The notes beneath the pieces are model-generated. The model made no database searches, had not been told where the DNA came from, and worked only from the letters and a program-made list of their open reading frames with translations. From DAIOEK01 sp036746315 (GTDB lineage Bacteria; Chloroflexota; Anaerolineae; Anaerolineales; Anaerolineaceae), in NCBI GenBank assembly GCA_036746315.1, contig DAIOEK010000031.1:1-34182 (forward strand): a stretch of 34,182 bases of DNA, read 5' to 3'. Each line of letters begins with the position of its first letter. Position 1 is the stretch's first letter. This document shows, piece after piece, positions 22,729 through 31,163 of this stretch. The position numbers and the translations under genes were made by a program.

Positions 22729-23954
22729 ACCTGGGACAGGCAATACTCGAAGCTCTGGAGAGCTTAACCTCCAACAAAATGCGCTCCGGTTTGACCATCC
22801 TGGGGATTGTAATCGGCGTGGGGGCGGTGATCGCCATGTTGTCCATCGGGCAGGGCGCGCAGGAGACCATCACGGGGTCCATCAGCGGCATTGGAACGAA
22901 CCTGCTGTTTGTTTTCGAGGGCAATCAGAATGTGCGTATTCAGAACCCCAAGCCGATCACCCTCTCGGATATGCAGGCGATCGCCGATCCCTTGGTTGCA
23001 CCGGATGTGCAGGATGTCTCGGCGGTCATTCAGGGTACGGTGGATGTGACCTACGCCGGTGAAAAATCATCGACCACGGTGCAGGGTATTACACCCAATT
23101 ACCAGACGATGCGCAATTACGCCACCACCGAGGGTGAGTTGATCAACGAAGATCAAGTCCTTTCACGCGCTTCGGTGGCGGTATTGGGCTCCGGGATTAC
23201 TGAAAAGCTGTTCGGCAGAGCAGATGGGGTGGTCGGAGAGACCATCCGTATCGAGGGGCAGCCTTTCAGAGTGTTGGGCGTGTTGGAAAAGAAGGGCGGC
23301 AGCGCCTTTGGCGGTGAAGACGACCTGATCTTGGTGCCTTTCGATACCGCCGGCAGCCGGCTGATCCGCCGCAGAAACTCGGAAGCCATCGACCTGTTGA
23401 TGGTGCAATCCACCAGCGCCGAGACCGTGCAGCAGGCATCGGAGGAAGTATCCAGCATTCTGCGCGCGCGCCATCTGACGCGCATCGGGGAAGACGACTT
23501 CACCGTTTTTTCACAGAACGATATCGTGAACACTGCCCAGACGATCACCGGCGTATTGACGATCTTCCTGGGCGGTATTGCCGGCATTTCCCTGCTGGTG
23601 GGCGGAATTGGCATTATGAATATCATGCTGGTATCGGTAACCGAGCGCACCCGCGAAATCGGTCTGCGCAAGGCGCTGGGGGCACGCCGGCGTGATATCC
23701 TGATCCAGTTCCTGACTGAATCCGCGCTGTTGAGTATGTTCGGCGGAATTATCGGCATCCTGCTCGGCATCCTGATCGGGGTGGTGGTCGGACAGATTGC
23801 CGCGGCGAGCGGTACGCCCCTCACCCCCAAGGTGGGTGCGGATTCCATCCTGCTGGCAACGCTTTTCTCCACCGCGGTGGGGCTTTTCTTCGGGTTGTAT
23901 CCGGCAAACCGGGCTGCCAGCCTGGTGCCGGTGGAAGCACTGCGATACGAGTAA
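22725..23954 (+). CDS. MacB-type ABC transporter permease (FtsX-like)
   Basis: 409 residues. The N-terminal helix (KMRSGLTILGIVIGVGAVIAMLSIGQGAQ) is followed by an extracellular MacB_PCD domain (about 45-255) and three C-terminal helices (VLTIFLGGIAGISLLVGGIGIMNIML; TESALLSMFGGIIGILLGILIG; LFSTAVGLFFGLYPANRAASL). The VSVTERTREIGLRKALGA coupling motif between helices two and three is well conserved. With the adaptor and ATPase it forms a MacAB-type tripartite inner complex. The gene ends at TAA 23954 and a strong terminator follows. Confidence 0.94.
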   Translation: MNLGQAILEALESLTSNKMRSGLTILGIVIGVGAVIAMLSIGQGAQETITGSISGIGTNLLFVFEGNQNVRIQNPKPITLSDMQAIADPLVAPDVQDVSAVIQGTVDVTYAGEKSSTTVQGITPNYQTMRNYATTEGELINEDQVLSRASVAVLGSGITEKLFGRADGVVGETIRIEGQPFRVLGVLEKKGGSAFGGEDDLILVPFDTAGSRLIRRRNSEAIDLLMVQSTSAETVQQASEEVSSILRARHLTRIGEDDFTVFSQNDIVNTAQTITGVLTIFLGGIAGISLLVGGIGIMNIMLVSVTERTREIGLRKALGARRRDILIQFLTESALLSMFGGIIGILLGILIGVVVGQIAAASGTPLTPKVGADSILLATLFSTAVGLFFGLYPANRAASLVPVEALRYE

Positions 23955-24014
23955 CCGGTTTAATACTGGGGCTGACCCGAAAGTGTAGTGCAGCCTCGAG
24001 AAAAAAGTTGTTTT

Positions 24015-24060
24015 ACAGTGATATTGTGCCCTGCATGGGTACAATATCACTGTTTTTTTT
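24015..24060 (+). terminator. Strong rho-independent terminator after the MacAB-type operon
   Basis: ACAGTGATATTGT (24015-24027) pairs perfectly with ACAATATCACTGT (24041-24053), with further GCCC/GGGT pairing in the loop, followed by eight T. In the rest of 23955-24190 I see only a possible -10 (TACAAT, 24139-24144) without a clear -35, and AGGAGG at 24181. Confidence 0.92.
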
Positions 24061-24190
24061 AAATTTGGAAAAGATAAATTCCGATGCGATTGCCCCGTTC
24101 TCCCAACTGACTGCCTGAAATCATTCGCATAAATCGTGTACAATTCAGATATATCTCAAATCAACTATTTGCAGGTTAATAGGAGGATGT

Positions 24191-25132
24191 ATGGGTTCAT
24201 GGAAAGTCTTGCTCACCGATGGGTTGGAATCAAATGGTCAGGAAATCCTCAAGAAGATTGCCCAGGTGGATGATCGCCCAGGAATTTCAGCGGATGAGCT
24301 GTTGACAATCATCGGCGATTACGATGCGCTTATTGTTCGCGGTCGCACCAAGGTGACTGCTGCCGTTTTCGAAGCAGCCGGGAAATTGAAGGTTGTGGGG
24401 CGCGCCGGAATTGGCGTGGATAATATCGACCTCAATGCAGCCAAAGAGCGAAATGTTATCGTAGTTAACTCTCCGCTTGCAACCACTGTGACTGTGGCTG
24501 AATTGACCCTGGCGCTGATGCTGGCTGCTGTCAGAGATCTCGCGCGCGCCGATCGGACCATGAAGGAAGGTAAATGGCTTAAAAAGGAATTCGAAGGCGC
24601 AGAGCTTTCCGGGAAAACCCTGGGCGTGATCGGCATGGGCAGGATCGGAGCAGCCGTGGTGAAACGGGCATCCGCTTTCGACATGCAGGTGCTGGGCTAC
24701 GATCCGCTGATCCCGGCGGATGAAATCAAAGCCAGAGGGGCACAGCCGGCATCCCTGGATGAATTGCTGAAAAAAGCCGACATGATCACCATGCACATTC
24801 CGCTGACCCCTGACAGCAAGCAAATTCTGAACGCGGATGCGTTTGGCAAAATGAAGCAGGGCGTATATATTATCTGCGCCGCACGCGGCGGGGTGATCGA
24901 AGAAGGAGCCCTATTGGATGCGCTCAACTCGGGAAAGGTGGCCGGGGCGGCACTGGATGTGTTCGCCGCCGAACCACCGGGTTTGACCGAGCTGGTGGGG
25001 CATCCCAGGGTGGTCTGCACGCCGCACATCGGCGCCCAAACGGTGGAAGCCCAGGCGCGGGCGGCTGAAGACATTTCGAGCGAAATTTCCCGCGCGCTGC
25101 AGGGAGAGACCCTCCGCTGGCGCGTGGCGTGA
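24191..25132 (+). CDS. D-3-phosphoglycerate dehydrogenase-like NAD-dependent 2-hydroxyacid dehydrogenase
   Basis: 313 residues. AGGAGG five bases before ATG. Residues 70-105 (VGRAGIGVDNIDLNAAKERNVIVVNSP) and the NAD fold (LGVIGMGRIGAAVVKRA, GMGRIG at 148-153) are typical of SerA. The catalytic set is complete: Arg232 (AARGGVIEEGAL), Glu261 (DVFAAEPPG), His279 (TPHIGAQT). Family members oxidise 3-phosphoglycerate in serine synthesis or reduce other 2-oxoacids. Here the C-terminal ACT/ASB regulatory domains of long SerA are absent, so it is a short form and the substrate is not certain. The M32 carboxypeptidase gene follows at 15 bases. Confidence 0.88.
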   Translation: MGSWKVLLTDGLESNGQEILKKIAQVDDRPGISADELLTIIGDYDALIVRGRTKVTAAVFEAAGKLKVVGRAGIGVDNIDLNAAKERNVIVVNSPLATTVTVAELTLALMLAAVRDLARADRTMKEGKWLKKEFEGAELSGKTLGVIGMGRIGAAVVKRASAFDMQVLGYDPLIPADEIKARGAQPASLDELLKKADMITMHIPLTPDSKQILNADAFGKMKQGVYIICAARGGVIEEGALLDALNSGKVAGAALDVFAAEPPGLTELVGHPRVVCTPHIGAQTVEAQARAAEDISSEISRALQGETLRWRVA

Positions 25133-25146
25133 TACGGGAGAATTCA

Positions 25147-26649
25147 ATGGAAAAGAAAATCGAAAAATTAAAAACTCTACTTTATGAAGTATCCGATCTG
25201 GTGAGCGCCGAGTCCGTTCTGGGCTGGGACCAGCAGACCTATATGCCGCCGGGCGGCGCGGAAGCACGCGGCGAGCAGTTATCCACCCTGGCGCGAATCA
25301 CCCATGACAAGTTCGTCAGTGATGAAATCGGTTCACTGCTGGATGACCTGGTTCCGTACGCCAAAACGCTTAACCCGGAATCCGATGATGCCAGGCTGAT
25401 CCTGGTTGCCAACCGCGATTTCAGCAAACAACGGAATGTATCTTCCGAATGGGTGGCGGAATTCGCCCAGGTCACCGCCATTGCCCAGGAGGCGTGGGTC
25501 TCCGCCCGGTCGGAATCCCGGTTCGAGCTTTTCCAACCTCATTTGGAGAAAGTGGTCGCACTTCGCCGCCAGTACGCTGACTTTTTCAAGCCGTACACCC
25601 ATATTTACGATCCCCTGCTGGATGATTACGAGCCGGGTTTGAAGACGAGCGACGTGCAGAGTATTTTTGGACGGCTGCGCACCGAACAGGTCGCCCTGAT
25701 CAAAGCCATTGCGGAAAAACCGCAGGTGAACGATGCCTTCCTGAAGGTCACCCTGGATGAGCAAAAGCAATGGGATTTTGGCGTGGAAGTGATCACCAAG
25801 TTCGGATATGACTGGAAACGCGGACGCCAGGATAAAGCTGCACATCCCTTTACCACCAGTTTTGGTTCCGACGATGTGCGCATCACCACCCGTTTTCTGC
25901 CCAACAGCGGTTCTTCGGCGCTATTCTCCACCATGCACGAGTGCGGACATGCACTGTACGAACAGGGCATCAGCCCCAAGCTGCGGCGGACGCTGCTGAT
26001 GAATGGCGCTTCCATGGCTGTGCATGAGTCTCAATCCAGAATGTGGGAAAACCTGGTGGGACGCTCCTTCGAGTTCTGGACGTATTTTTATTCCCGGTTC
26101 CAGGGTTTGTTCTCCGATGTATTGGGCGGGGTCAGCCTGGATGACTTCTACCGGGGCATCAACAAGGTGGAACCGTCCTTGATCCGTGTTGAATCCGATG
26201 AGGCGACCTACAACCTGCATATCATGCTGCGCATGGAGCTCGAAATTGCGCTGATGGAGGGTACGCTTCAGGTAAAGAACCTTCCGGCGGCGTGGAACGC
26301 GAAGATGCAGGAATACCTGGGTGTTACGCCTCCCGACGATGCCCAGGGTGTGCTTCAGGATATCCACTGGAGCGGCGGCTCGATGGGGTATTTCCCGACC
26401 TATGCGTTGGGCAATCTCGTCTCGGTGCAGCTCTGGGAGAAGATCCAGGAAGATCTCCCCGGGTTGAAATCCCAAATCCGCAACGGCGATTTCTCCAGCC
26501 TGCTGGAATGGCTGCGTGAAAAAGTCCATTCGCATGGCGCCAAGTTCGATCCGCAAGACATGGTCAAACGCATCACCGGATCGACCATAACGCCTGAGCC
26601 GTATCTGCGCTATCTGAAACAGAAATTTGGCGAAATCTACAAACTCTAG
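25147..26649 (+). CDS. Carboxypeptidase M32 (Taq-type) metallopeptidase
   Basis: 500 residues, the normal size. The zinc motif HECGH (about 264-268) within FSTMHECGHALYEQGIS, the downstream HESQSRMWENLVGRS with the third ligand Glu, and IRVESDEATYNLHIMLRMELE are hallmarks of M32, which removes C-terminal residues from peptides in the cytoplasm. I chose ATG 25147 because GGGAGA lies seven bases ahead; an earlier in-frame ATG at 25129 overlaps the dehydrogenase stop and has no ribosome site. It is probably co-transcribed with the serA-like gene. It would suit a cell that imports peptides through the 11230-17190 transporter. Confidence 0.95.
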   Translation: MEKKIEKLKTLLYEVSDLVSAESVLGWDQQTYMPPGGAEARGEQLSTLARITHDKFVSDEIGSLLDDLVPYAKTLNPESDDARLILVANRDFSKQRNVSSEWVAEFAQVTAIAQEAWVSARSESRFELFQPHLEKVVALRRQYADFFKPYTHIYDPLLDDYEPGLKTSDVQSIFGRLRTEQVALIKAIAEKPQVNDAFLKVTLDEQKQWDFGVEVITKFGYDWKRGRQDKAAHPFTTSFGSDDVRITTRFLPNSGSSALFSTMHECGHALYEQGISPKLRRTLLMNGASMAVHESQSRMWENLVGRSFEFWTYFYSRFQGLFSDVLGGVSLDDFYRGINKVEPSLIRVESDEATYNLHIMLRMELEIALMEGTLQVKNLPAAWNAKMQEYLGVTPPDDAQGVLQDIHWSGGSMGYFPTYALGNLVSVQLWEKIQEDLPGLKSQIRNGDFSSLLEWLREKVHSHGAKFDPQDMVKRITGSTITPEPYLRYLKQKFGEIYKL

Positions 26650-26657
26650 CATCCAAC

Positions 26658-26693
26658 TTTCTGCTGGCGGAAGATTGCTTCCGCCAGCAGAAA
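26658..26693. repeat. Perfect 16-bp hairpin without a T-run
   Basis: TTTCTGCTGGCGGAAG (26658-26673) pairs perfectly with CTTCCGCCAGCAGAAA (26678-26693) around an ATTG loop. It starts eight bases after the M32 stop. Neither side carries a T-run, so it is not a standard terminator; it may be an mRNA 3'-end stabiliser, a rho-linked stop or an extragenic repeat. Confidence 0.6.
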
Positions 26694-26747
26694 CAGCAGT
26701 TACCGGGGTCGATACTCACCAACTGGTGGAATGGATTACGGTTTCGT

Positions 26748-27119
26748 ATGACGAAAATTCTCTTTGCCGATGACGACACACTTACCCTCAACCTGATGGG
26801 GCAGGCAGCGACCCTGCTGGGGCACCAGGCGGTCCTAGCCAAGACCGGCAGGGAGGCTTTGACTTTGATCGGGGAAGAGCACCCCGCCATCGTATTCCTC
26901 GATATGATGCTGCCCGATATGGAAGGTTTAACGGTGCTGTGCAAGATCAAGGAGACCCCGGAAATTGCCGCAACCCCGGTTATCGTGTTGTCTGCCGGCG
27001 TAAGCGCGGATGATTCCGCGCTTTGCCAGAAGAACGGCGCGGCGGGGTACATATTAAAACCAATTTCCATTCAGTTACTGGCGGATACCATCCAGAAATA
27101 TTGTTCAACGGGCGATTAG
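26748..27119 (+). CDS. Single-domain response regulator (CheY-like receiver)
   Basis: 123 residues consisting of the receiver fold only. Acidic pocket DDD in ILFADDDTL, phospho-acceptor Asp in AIVFLDMMLPDME, the switch Ser in VIVLSAG and Lys in GYILKPIS are all present. No output domain follows, so it would work by protein contact, phosphotransfer or in a multi-part signalling chain. No histidine kinase is nearby. No clear ribosome site precedes ATG 26748. Seven bases separate it from the next gene. Confidence 0.93.
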   Translation: MTKILFADDDTLTLNLMGQAATLLGHQAVLAKTGREALTLIGEEHPAIVFLDMMLPDMEGLTVLCKIKETPEIAATPVIVLSAGVSADDSALCQKNGAAGYILKPISIQLLADTIQKYCSTGD

Positions 27120-27126
27120 TTTATCC

Positions 27127-28167
27127 ATGAAGAACTGGATGCGTATCCATTCCAGAGAGTTACTGATGGGTGTTTACATACTGGTAATGGCGGGCTGCCA
27201 GTCAGTGGCGCCGGCAACGGTCATCCCCGCCACGGTTACCCTTCCGGCAACTTTCACTGCATCTCCCGCAAATACCCTGCCTCCATCTCCGGCGCCCACA
27301 TCGTTGCCGGTCACGCTGCCGGCCGCCACGGATACGCCGTCCATTTCGGCAACACCCTCATGGCAGGGGACGATCACCGCGGTGACGCCGTCGCGCACCC
27401 CGACCTTCACCAAAACACCGCGCCCCACCAGAACGCCCAGCAATACATGGACTCCCCGACCGACAAAAACATTTACGCCTACCGCTACGCTGCCCACTCC
27501 GCCGATCCATGACGCGCCGATCAAGATCTTTGCGCCAGGATCGATTTCCAGGGTGACTTCCCCGTTCGAGCTCAATATGACGGTGGTCGCGGGGTTGGAC
27601 AGCAAGATATACATGCAGTTGATCGGTGAAGATGACAAGGTATTGGTGGAAAAGACCTGGCTACGGTCCTCCGCTTCCGGCGGCCGGACAGCCATCCATG
27701 AGATGATCGAGTTCACTCCGCGGGTCACGGCAGAATCAGCCCGCCTGGTGATCTTCACCCGGGATCAATATCATCGCTTGACCGCGCTTGCCACCGAAAA
27801 CCTGATCCTGCTCAAGGTGGGCGAGAGCGACATTGCCGATGCCGACAACCTCAAGGAAGTATTTGCCCTCAATAAACCTTACGCCGATCAGAACCTGAAA
27901 GCGGGTAAGGTGGTGGTGGATGGCGGTATCCGCTGCCGGGTGGACTGCCGCCTGGTGGTTGAGTTGGTGAACCAGAATGGTGAAATGATCGCCAGATTCG
28001 AAGAGCCCAACATCATCCAGGCATCTCTGCGCTACGAATGGGTCAGTTACGAATATCAGGTGGAAGTAAAAAGCCCGACCACAGTCAGGCTAATTATTCG
28101 TGCACAGGATATTTTTACCGCTGAAGATATTGCCGCAACCAGCATGCTGGTACGCGTATTGCGCTGA
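27127..28167 (+). CDS. Lipoprotein with long Thr/Pro linker and beta-rich C-terminal domain, function unknown
   Basis: 346 residues. The signal ends in a lipobox (LVMAGC, Cys about 24). Residues 25-130 form a low-complexity Thr/Pro/Ala linker, probably stretching across the cell wall. The C-terminal 215 residues (from APIKIFAPGSISRVTSPFELN) look like one or two Ig-like beta domains: SPFELNMTVV, IYMQLIGEDDKVLVEKTW, TAESARLVIFTRDQ. The first vaguely resembles the Gmad2 Ig-like domain; I would not rely on it. The last part (GGIRCRVDCRLVVELV) has two Cys. Placement right after the response regulator suggests one transcript, but a functional link is only inferred. Confidence 0.8.
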   Translation: MKNWMRIHSRELLMGVYILVMAGCQSVAPATVIPATVTLPATFTASPANTLPPSPAPTSLPVTLPAATDTPSISATPSWQGTITAVTPSRTPTFTKTPRPTRTPSNTWTPRPTKTFTPTATLPTPPIHDAPIKIFAPGSISRVTSPFELNMTVVAGLDSKIYMQLIGEDDKVLVEKTWLRSSASGGRTAIHEMIEFTPRVTAESARLVIFTRDQYHRLTALATENLILLKVGESDIADADNLKEVFALNKPYADQNLKAGKVVVDGGIRCRVDCRLVVELVNQNGEMIARFEEPNIIQASLRYEWVSYEYQVEVKSPTTVRLIIRAQDIFTAEDIAATSMLVRVLR

Positions 28168-28177
28168 CCGTCTGCCG

Positions 28178-29347
28178 TTACGCTCCACCCTCGCCGTACT
28201 TTGCAGGGTCGGTCGGCGTCTGCCCGGATGGGTCCCATACGTAGACCCAATCCCCTTCCTTTGCCCAATCGTACAGGTAATGCGCATCGCCCGGAGAGAG
28301 GTTCACACACCCGTGCGATTGCGGGAAGCCGAACATGGTGCGCCAGTAGGCGGCATGCAGTGCCCGGGCGCCATCGAAGTACATGGTCCAGGGAACTTTA
28401 TCCAGATAGTAATAATCTGAAAGATCCGCTTCGAAAGCGCCGGTCATTCTTTCCGTATCCAGTTTGCGCTGGATCTGGAACAAGCCCGGCTTGGTGAAGA
28501 ACGGGTCCAACCCGGTGGCGATCATGGTGGCGAAGATCAGTTGGTTGTTTTCATAGACCGCCAGCGTTTGCTCGTAAAGGTTTACTTCGATCCAACGGTT
28601 GTTGGTCACGCCTTCCGGGGGGGTGGTGTTGATGGTAACCTTTTTGACATAGCGGCTCAACACCCATTCGTTGATGCCGATCTGATACCAGTCCGCTTCG
28701 TTGCCCTTTCCCGTGCCGAGGATCTCGACAACATCGTTGCGGTAATACTGCCTGCCGGTTTGCGCACTTTCCAGGCTGGGCGCCACATGGCTTTCGGTAT
28801 GATCGGCAAACCAGCCGAATTCATGGTCCGGCGTGCGGTAGAAGGCCAGCCCCTGGAAGGTGGTCACCGAAGCCGGGGAGGCGCGCACCCATTCGAAACT
28901 GTCGGGGATTTGAACGTAATGGGCGCTGTCGACATCCACACGGTTGACGAATGCCACCCAGCGCATTGCGCCAGCCGGAATACTGCCGCTCTGATTTTCC
29001 GCACTGATGGCATCATCCAGGCTGGAGAACAACCGGATCTCCCGTTTGGGGTCAGCGTTGATCTTTGCATATGAATAGGGCATGGTGTTGTAAGATGCGT
29101 CGGGGGTGTAAGCCGGCAATCCGCTCAAGGGGTAAGATAAGCCTTTTTCCGCCCATTCCTGTTGGATTTGGGCAGGCCCCTTCACCAGGCAGTTGTACGC
29201 TTCTTCTGCGCCGGGGGAGCAGATCGACGTTCCGGTGAATGTTTCCACGGTTTGAAGCTTGCCGGCTGCCTGTACGTTGCTTTGCGGTGGTACGAGGGTT
29301 GCTGCAATGAATATCACAGCCCATACGTAACGAGAGATTTTTATCAT
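28178..29347 (-). CDS. Secreted L,D-transpeptidase (YkuD domain)
   Basis: 389 residues from ATG 29347, giving a clean signal peptide (MIKISRYVWAVIFIAATLVP..VQAAG). A longer start at 29380 is in frame but would put 11 polar residues ahead of it. The middle (about 170-235) contains an SH3-like segment (VVEILGTGKGNEADWYQIG...WVLSRYV). The C-terminal YkuD domain (240-375) has the catalytic block ALHAAYWRTMFGFPQSHGCVNL with nucleophile Cys347, plus His in the SHGC context. Such enzymes make 3-3 cross-links in peptidoglycan or attach proteins to it. It is convergent with the lipoprotein gene, with ten bases between the stops. Confidence 0.93.
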   Translation of the reverse strand: MIKISRYVWAVIFIAATLVPPQSNVQAAGKLQTVETFTGTSICSPGAEEAYNCLVKGPAQIQQEWAEKGLSYPLSGLPAYTPDASYNTMPYSYAKINADPKREIRLFSSLDDAISAENQSGSIPAGAMRWVAFVNRVDVDSAHYVQIPDSFEWVRASPASVTTFQGLAFYRTPDHEFGWFADHTESHVAPSLESAQTGRQYYRNDVVEILGTGKGNEADWYQIGINEWVLSRYVKKVTINTTPPEGVTNNRWIEVNLYEQTLAVYENNQLIFATMIATGLDPFFTKPGLFQIQRKLDTERMTGAFEADLSDYYYLDKVPWTMYFDGARALHAAYWRTMFGFPQSHGCVNLSPGDAHYLYDWAKEGDWVYVWDPSGQTPTDPAKYGEGGA

Positions 29348-29394
29348 AAGTTTGCTTTCTGCATCCATGTTTCCGAACAAGCGGAAGTTTCCAT

Positions 29395-29413
29395 CATTTT
29401 ATCAAATAAAATG
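29395..29413. promoter_or_regulatory. AT-rich perfect inverted repeat
   Basis: CATTTTAT-CAA-ATAAAATG lies in the divergent region between the L,D-transpeptidase and Roadblock genes. It contains TAAAAT boxes on both strands. It could be an operator; no -35 pairs with it convincingly. Confidence 0.3.
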
Positions 29414-29457
29414 GGCTGGAGAATTAATTGTATATGATAATCCGGGCATGTTTCAAC

Positions 29458-29486
29458 TTGACGATTTTCATCGGCTATGCTAGATT
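29458..29486 (+). promoter_or_regulatory. Promoter of the Roadblock-GT2-rubrerythrin operon
   Basis: TTGACG (29458-29463), 17-base spacer, TAGATT (29481-29486). The transcript would start near 29493, after the first in-frame ATG (29487), which supports the GTG start at 29532. Confidence 0.65.
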
Positions 29487-29531
29487 ATGAGTGCATATAT
29501 TCAGAAATGTGCCGAGCAAAGGAGTGCAGCG

Positions 29532-29903
29532 GTGACAAAAAATCGTTCTCAGCTCATGGTTGATCGATTGCGTGAATTGCAGGCTTCATCACCGGATATC
29601 GAAGCATCTGCTGTGGTGAGTGTGGATGGTTTAACCATTGCCTCAGCACTACCGCCGGATGCAGAAGAAGATCGCGTTTCGGCGATGTCTGCGGCAATGC
29701 TTGGCTTGGGGGAAAAGATCACCCGCGAGCTGGGCAAGGGACGTCTTGAACAGGTGTATATCAAGGGAAACAATGGTTATGTGATCATTATGAATATCGG
29801 CGAAGATGCCGTGCTGACAGCCCTGGCTCAAGATCACGCCAAACTGGGATTGATCTTTTTGGATATGAGACGCGCTGCCGAGGACCTATCAAAACTGCTG
29901 TAA
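29532..29903 (+). CDS. Roadblock/LC7 (MglB-like) domain protein
   Basis: 123 residues from GTG 29532, set by AAAGGAG seven bases ahead. The body is one Roadblock fold: helix LMVDRLRELQASSP, strand ASAVVSVDGLTIASALPP, helix VSAMSAAMLGLGEKITRELG, strands LEQVYIKGNNGYVIIMNI and AVLTALAQ, helix LGLIFLDMRRAAEDLSKLL. Such proteins dimerise and bind or regulate small Ras-like GTPases (MglA type); no GTPase gene is in the window. The ATG at 29487 is less likely because it precedes the predicted transcription start. First gene of an operon with a GT2 enzyme and rubrerythrin. Confidence 0.88.
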   Translation: MTKNRSQLMVDRLRELQASSPDIEASAVVSVDGLTIASALPPDAEEDRVSAMSAAMLGLGEKITRELGKGRLEQVYIKGNNGYVIIMNIGEDAVLTALAQDHAKLGLIFLDMRRAAEDLSKLL

Positions 29904-29916
29904 TCGAGGTATTTGT

Positions 29917-30651
29917 TTGTCGTTGATTATCGTCATACCCACATATAAAGAAGCGGAGAACCTGCCTCTCATGGTCTCCGCTTTATTGAATCTGCCCCGA
30001 CCCGACTTGAACATCCTGGTTGTGGATGACAACAGTCCGGACGGAACCGGCGATATTGCCGAAAGGCTGAAAAAGGAAACCGGGCGGGTCGATGTCATCC
30101 ATCGCGCCGGAAAACTGGGGTTGGGAACGGCTTATCTGGAGGGTTTTCGACATGCCCTGAAGCAGGGCGCGGAGATCATCGGGCAGATGGATTGCGATTT
30201 TTCGCATCCGGTAGACAAGGTCCTTCCCATGTGTGAAGCCATTCCGCAGGATGCTGACCTGGTGCTCGGGTCGCGTTACATTCCGGGCGGCAGCCTGGAT
30301 GAAGATTGGCCGGTCTGGCGGAAAGCCCTCTCCGGTTTTGGAAATTTGTATTCGCGCACCATCCTCGGTATCCCGTGGATGGATGTCACCGGCGGGTTCA
30401 AATTTTGGAGCCGCGACCTGCTTTCGCGTATGCCGCTGGAGCGCATTCGTTCCAATGGATACGTATTCCAGGTGGAAATGAATTATGTCGCGTATTTGAT
30501 GGGGGCAAAGATCCTGGAAATGCCATTCTATTTTGCCGACCGCAAGATCGGCGAATCGAAAATGTCTTTCCGAATTCAAATTGAAGCAGCAATCCGTGTG
30601 TGGAAATTGCTGGGAATACACAAAGATCTAAAGAACAGGAGATTGGTATGA
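29917..30651 (+). CDS. Polyprenyl-phosphate mannosyltransferase-like GT2 enzyme (Dpm1 type)
   Basis: 244 residues, TTG start with GAGGT six bases ahead. N-terminal LIIVIPTYKEAENLP and ILVVDDNSPDGTGDIAE (nucleotide-sugar binding Asp pair), GLGTAYLEGFRHAL, QMDCDFSHPVDKVL (the DxD-like site), LVLGSRYIPGG and FQVEMNYVAYLMGAKILEMPFYFADRKIGESKMS together match dolichyl/polyprenyl-phosphate mannose synthases. They move mannose (or glucose) from GDP- or UDP-sugar to a lipid carrier on the inner membrane face. There are no C-terminal membrane helices, so it is the soluble form. The stop overlaps the rubrerythrin start as ATGA. Confidence 0.92.
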   Translation: MSLIIVIPTYKEAENLPLMVSALLNLPRPDLNILVVDDNSPDGTGDIAERLKKETGRVDVIHRAGKLGLGTAYLEGFRHALKQGAEIIGQMDCDFSHPVDKVLPMCEAIPQDADLVLGSRYIPGGSLDEDWPVWRKALSGFGNLYSRTILGIPWMDVTGGFKFWSRDLLSRMPLERIRSNGYVFQVEMNYVAYLMGAKILEMPFYFADRKIGESKMSFRIQIEAAIRVWKLLGIHKDLKNRRLV

Positions 30652-31145
30652 GCAATACATCACAGAATTTACAGGAAGCATTTGCAGGGGAATCGCAGGC
30701 ATCACGCAAATACCATCATTTTGCTGCCGCGGCGGAAAAAGAAGGCTTTAAACAGGTGGCAAAATTATTCCGCGCTGCCGCATTGGCGGAAACGATCCAT
30801 GCGGGGAATCATTTGAAAGCCATGGGTGGGTTGAACTCCACAAAGGAGAACCTGAAGGCTGCCATCGAAGGCGAAAACTATGAAGTTGTCAGCATGTACC
30901 CGGCGTTCATTAAAGCCGCGGAAGAAGAGGACAACAAACAGGCGCTTCGTGTGTTCAAGTATGCCTGGGAAGTGGAAAAAGAACATGAGGTTCTCTACCG
31001 GCAGGCTCTCGATTCGCTCGACTCCGGTCAGGAGGAAGTGGATTACTATGTTTGCCCCATCTGTGGTCACACCCACGTAGGCAAGCCGGAATCCGCCTGC
31101 CCGGTGTGCGGCTATCCGGCTGAAAAATTCATCCGGGCGGAATAA
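30648..31145 (+). CDS. Rubrerythrin
   Basis: 165 residues. The ferritin-like four-helix part supplies the diiron ligands: Glu15 (FAGESQASRKY), Glu48/His51 (LAETIHAGNH), Glu in IEGENYE, and Glu110/His113 (WEVEKEHEVLY). The C-terminal rubredoxin-like domain has CPIC (136-139) and CPVC (151-154). It reduces hydrogen peroxide in anaerobes. ATG 30648 follows AGGAG and overlaps the GT2 stop, so it is coupled to a sugar transferase, an odd pairing. A longer reading upstream would lie inside the GT2 gene. A terminator follows. Confidence 0.97.
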   Translation: MSNTSQNLQEAFAGESQASRKYHHFAAAAEKEGFKQVAKLFRAAALAETIHAGNHLKAMGGLNSTKENLKAAIEGENYEVVSMYPAFIKAAEEEDNKQALRVFKYAWEVEKEHEVLYRQALDSLDSGQEEVDYYVCPICGHTHVGKPESACPVCGYPAEKFIRAE

Positions 31146-31163
31146 CCGGAAACGGATTGAGAT

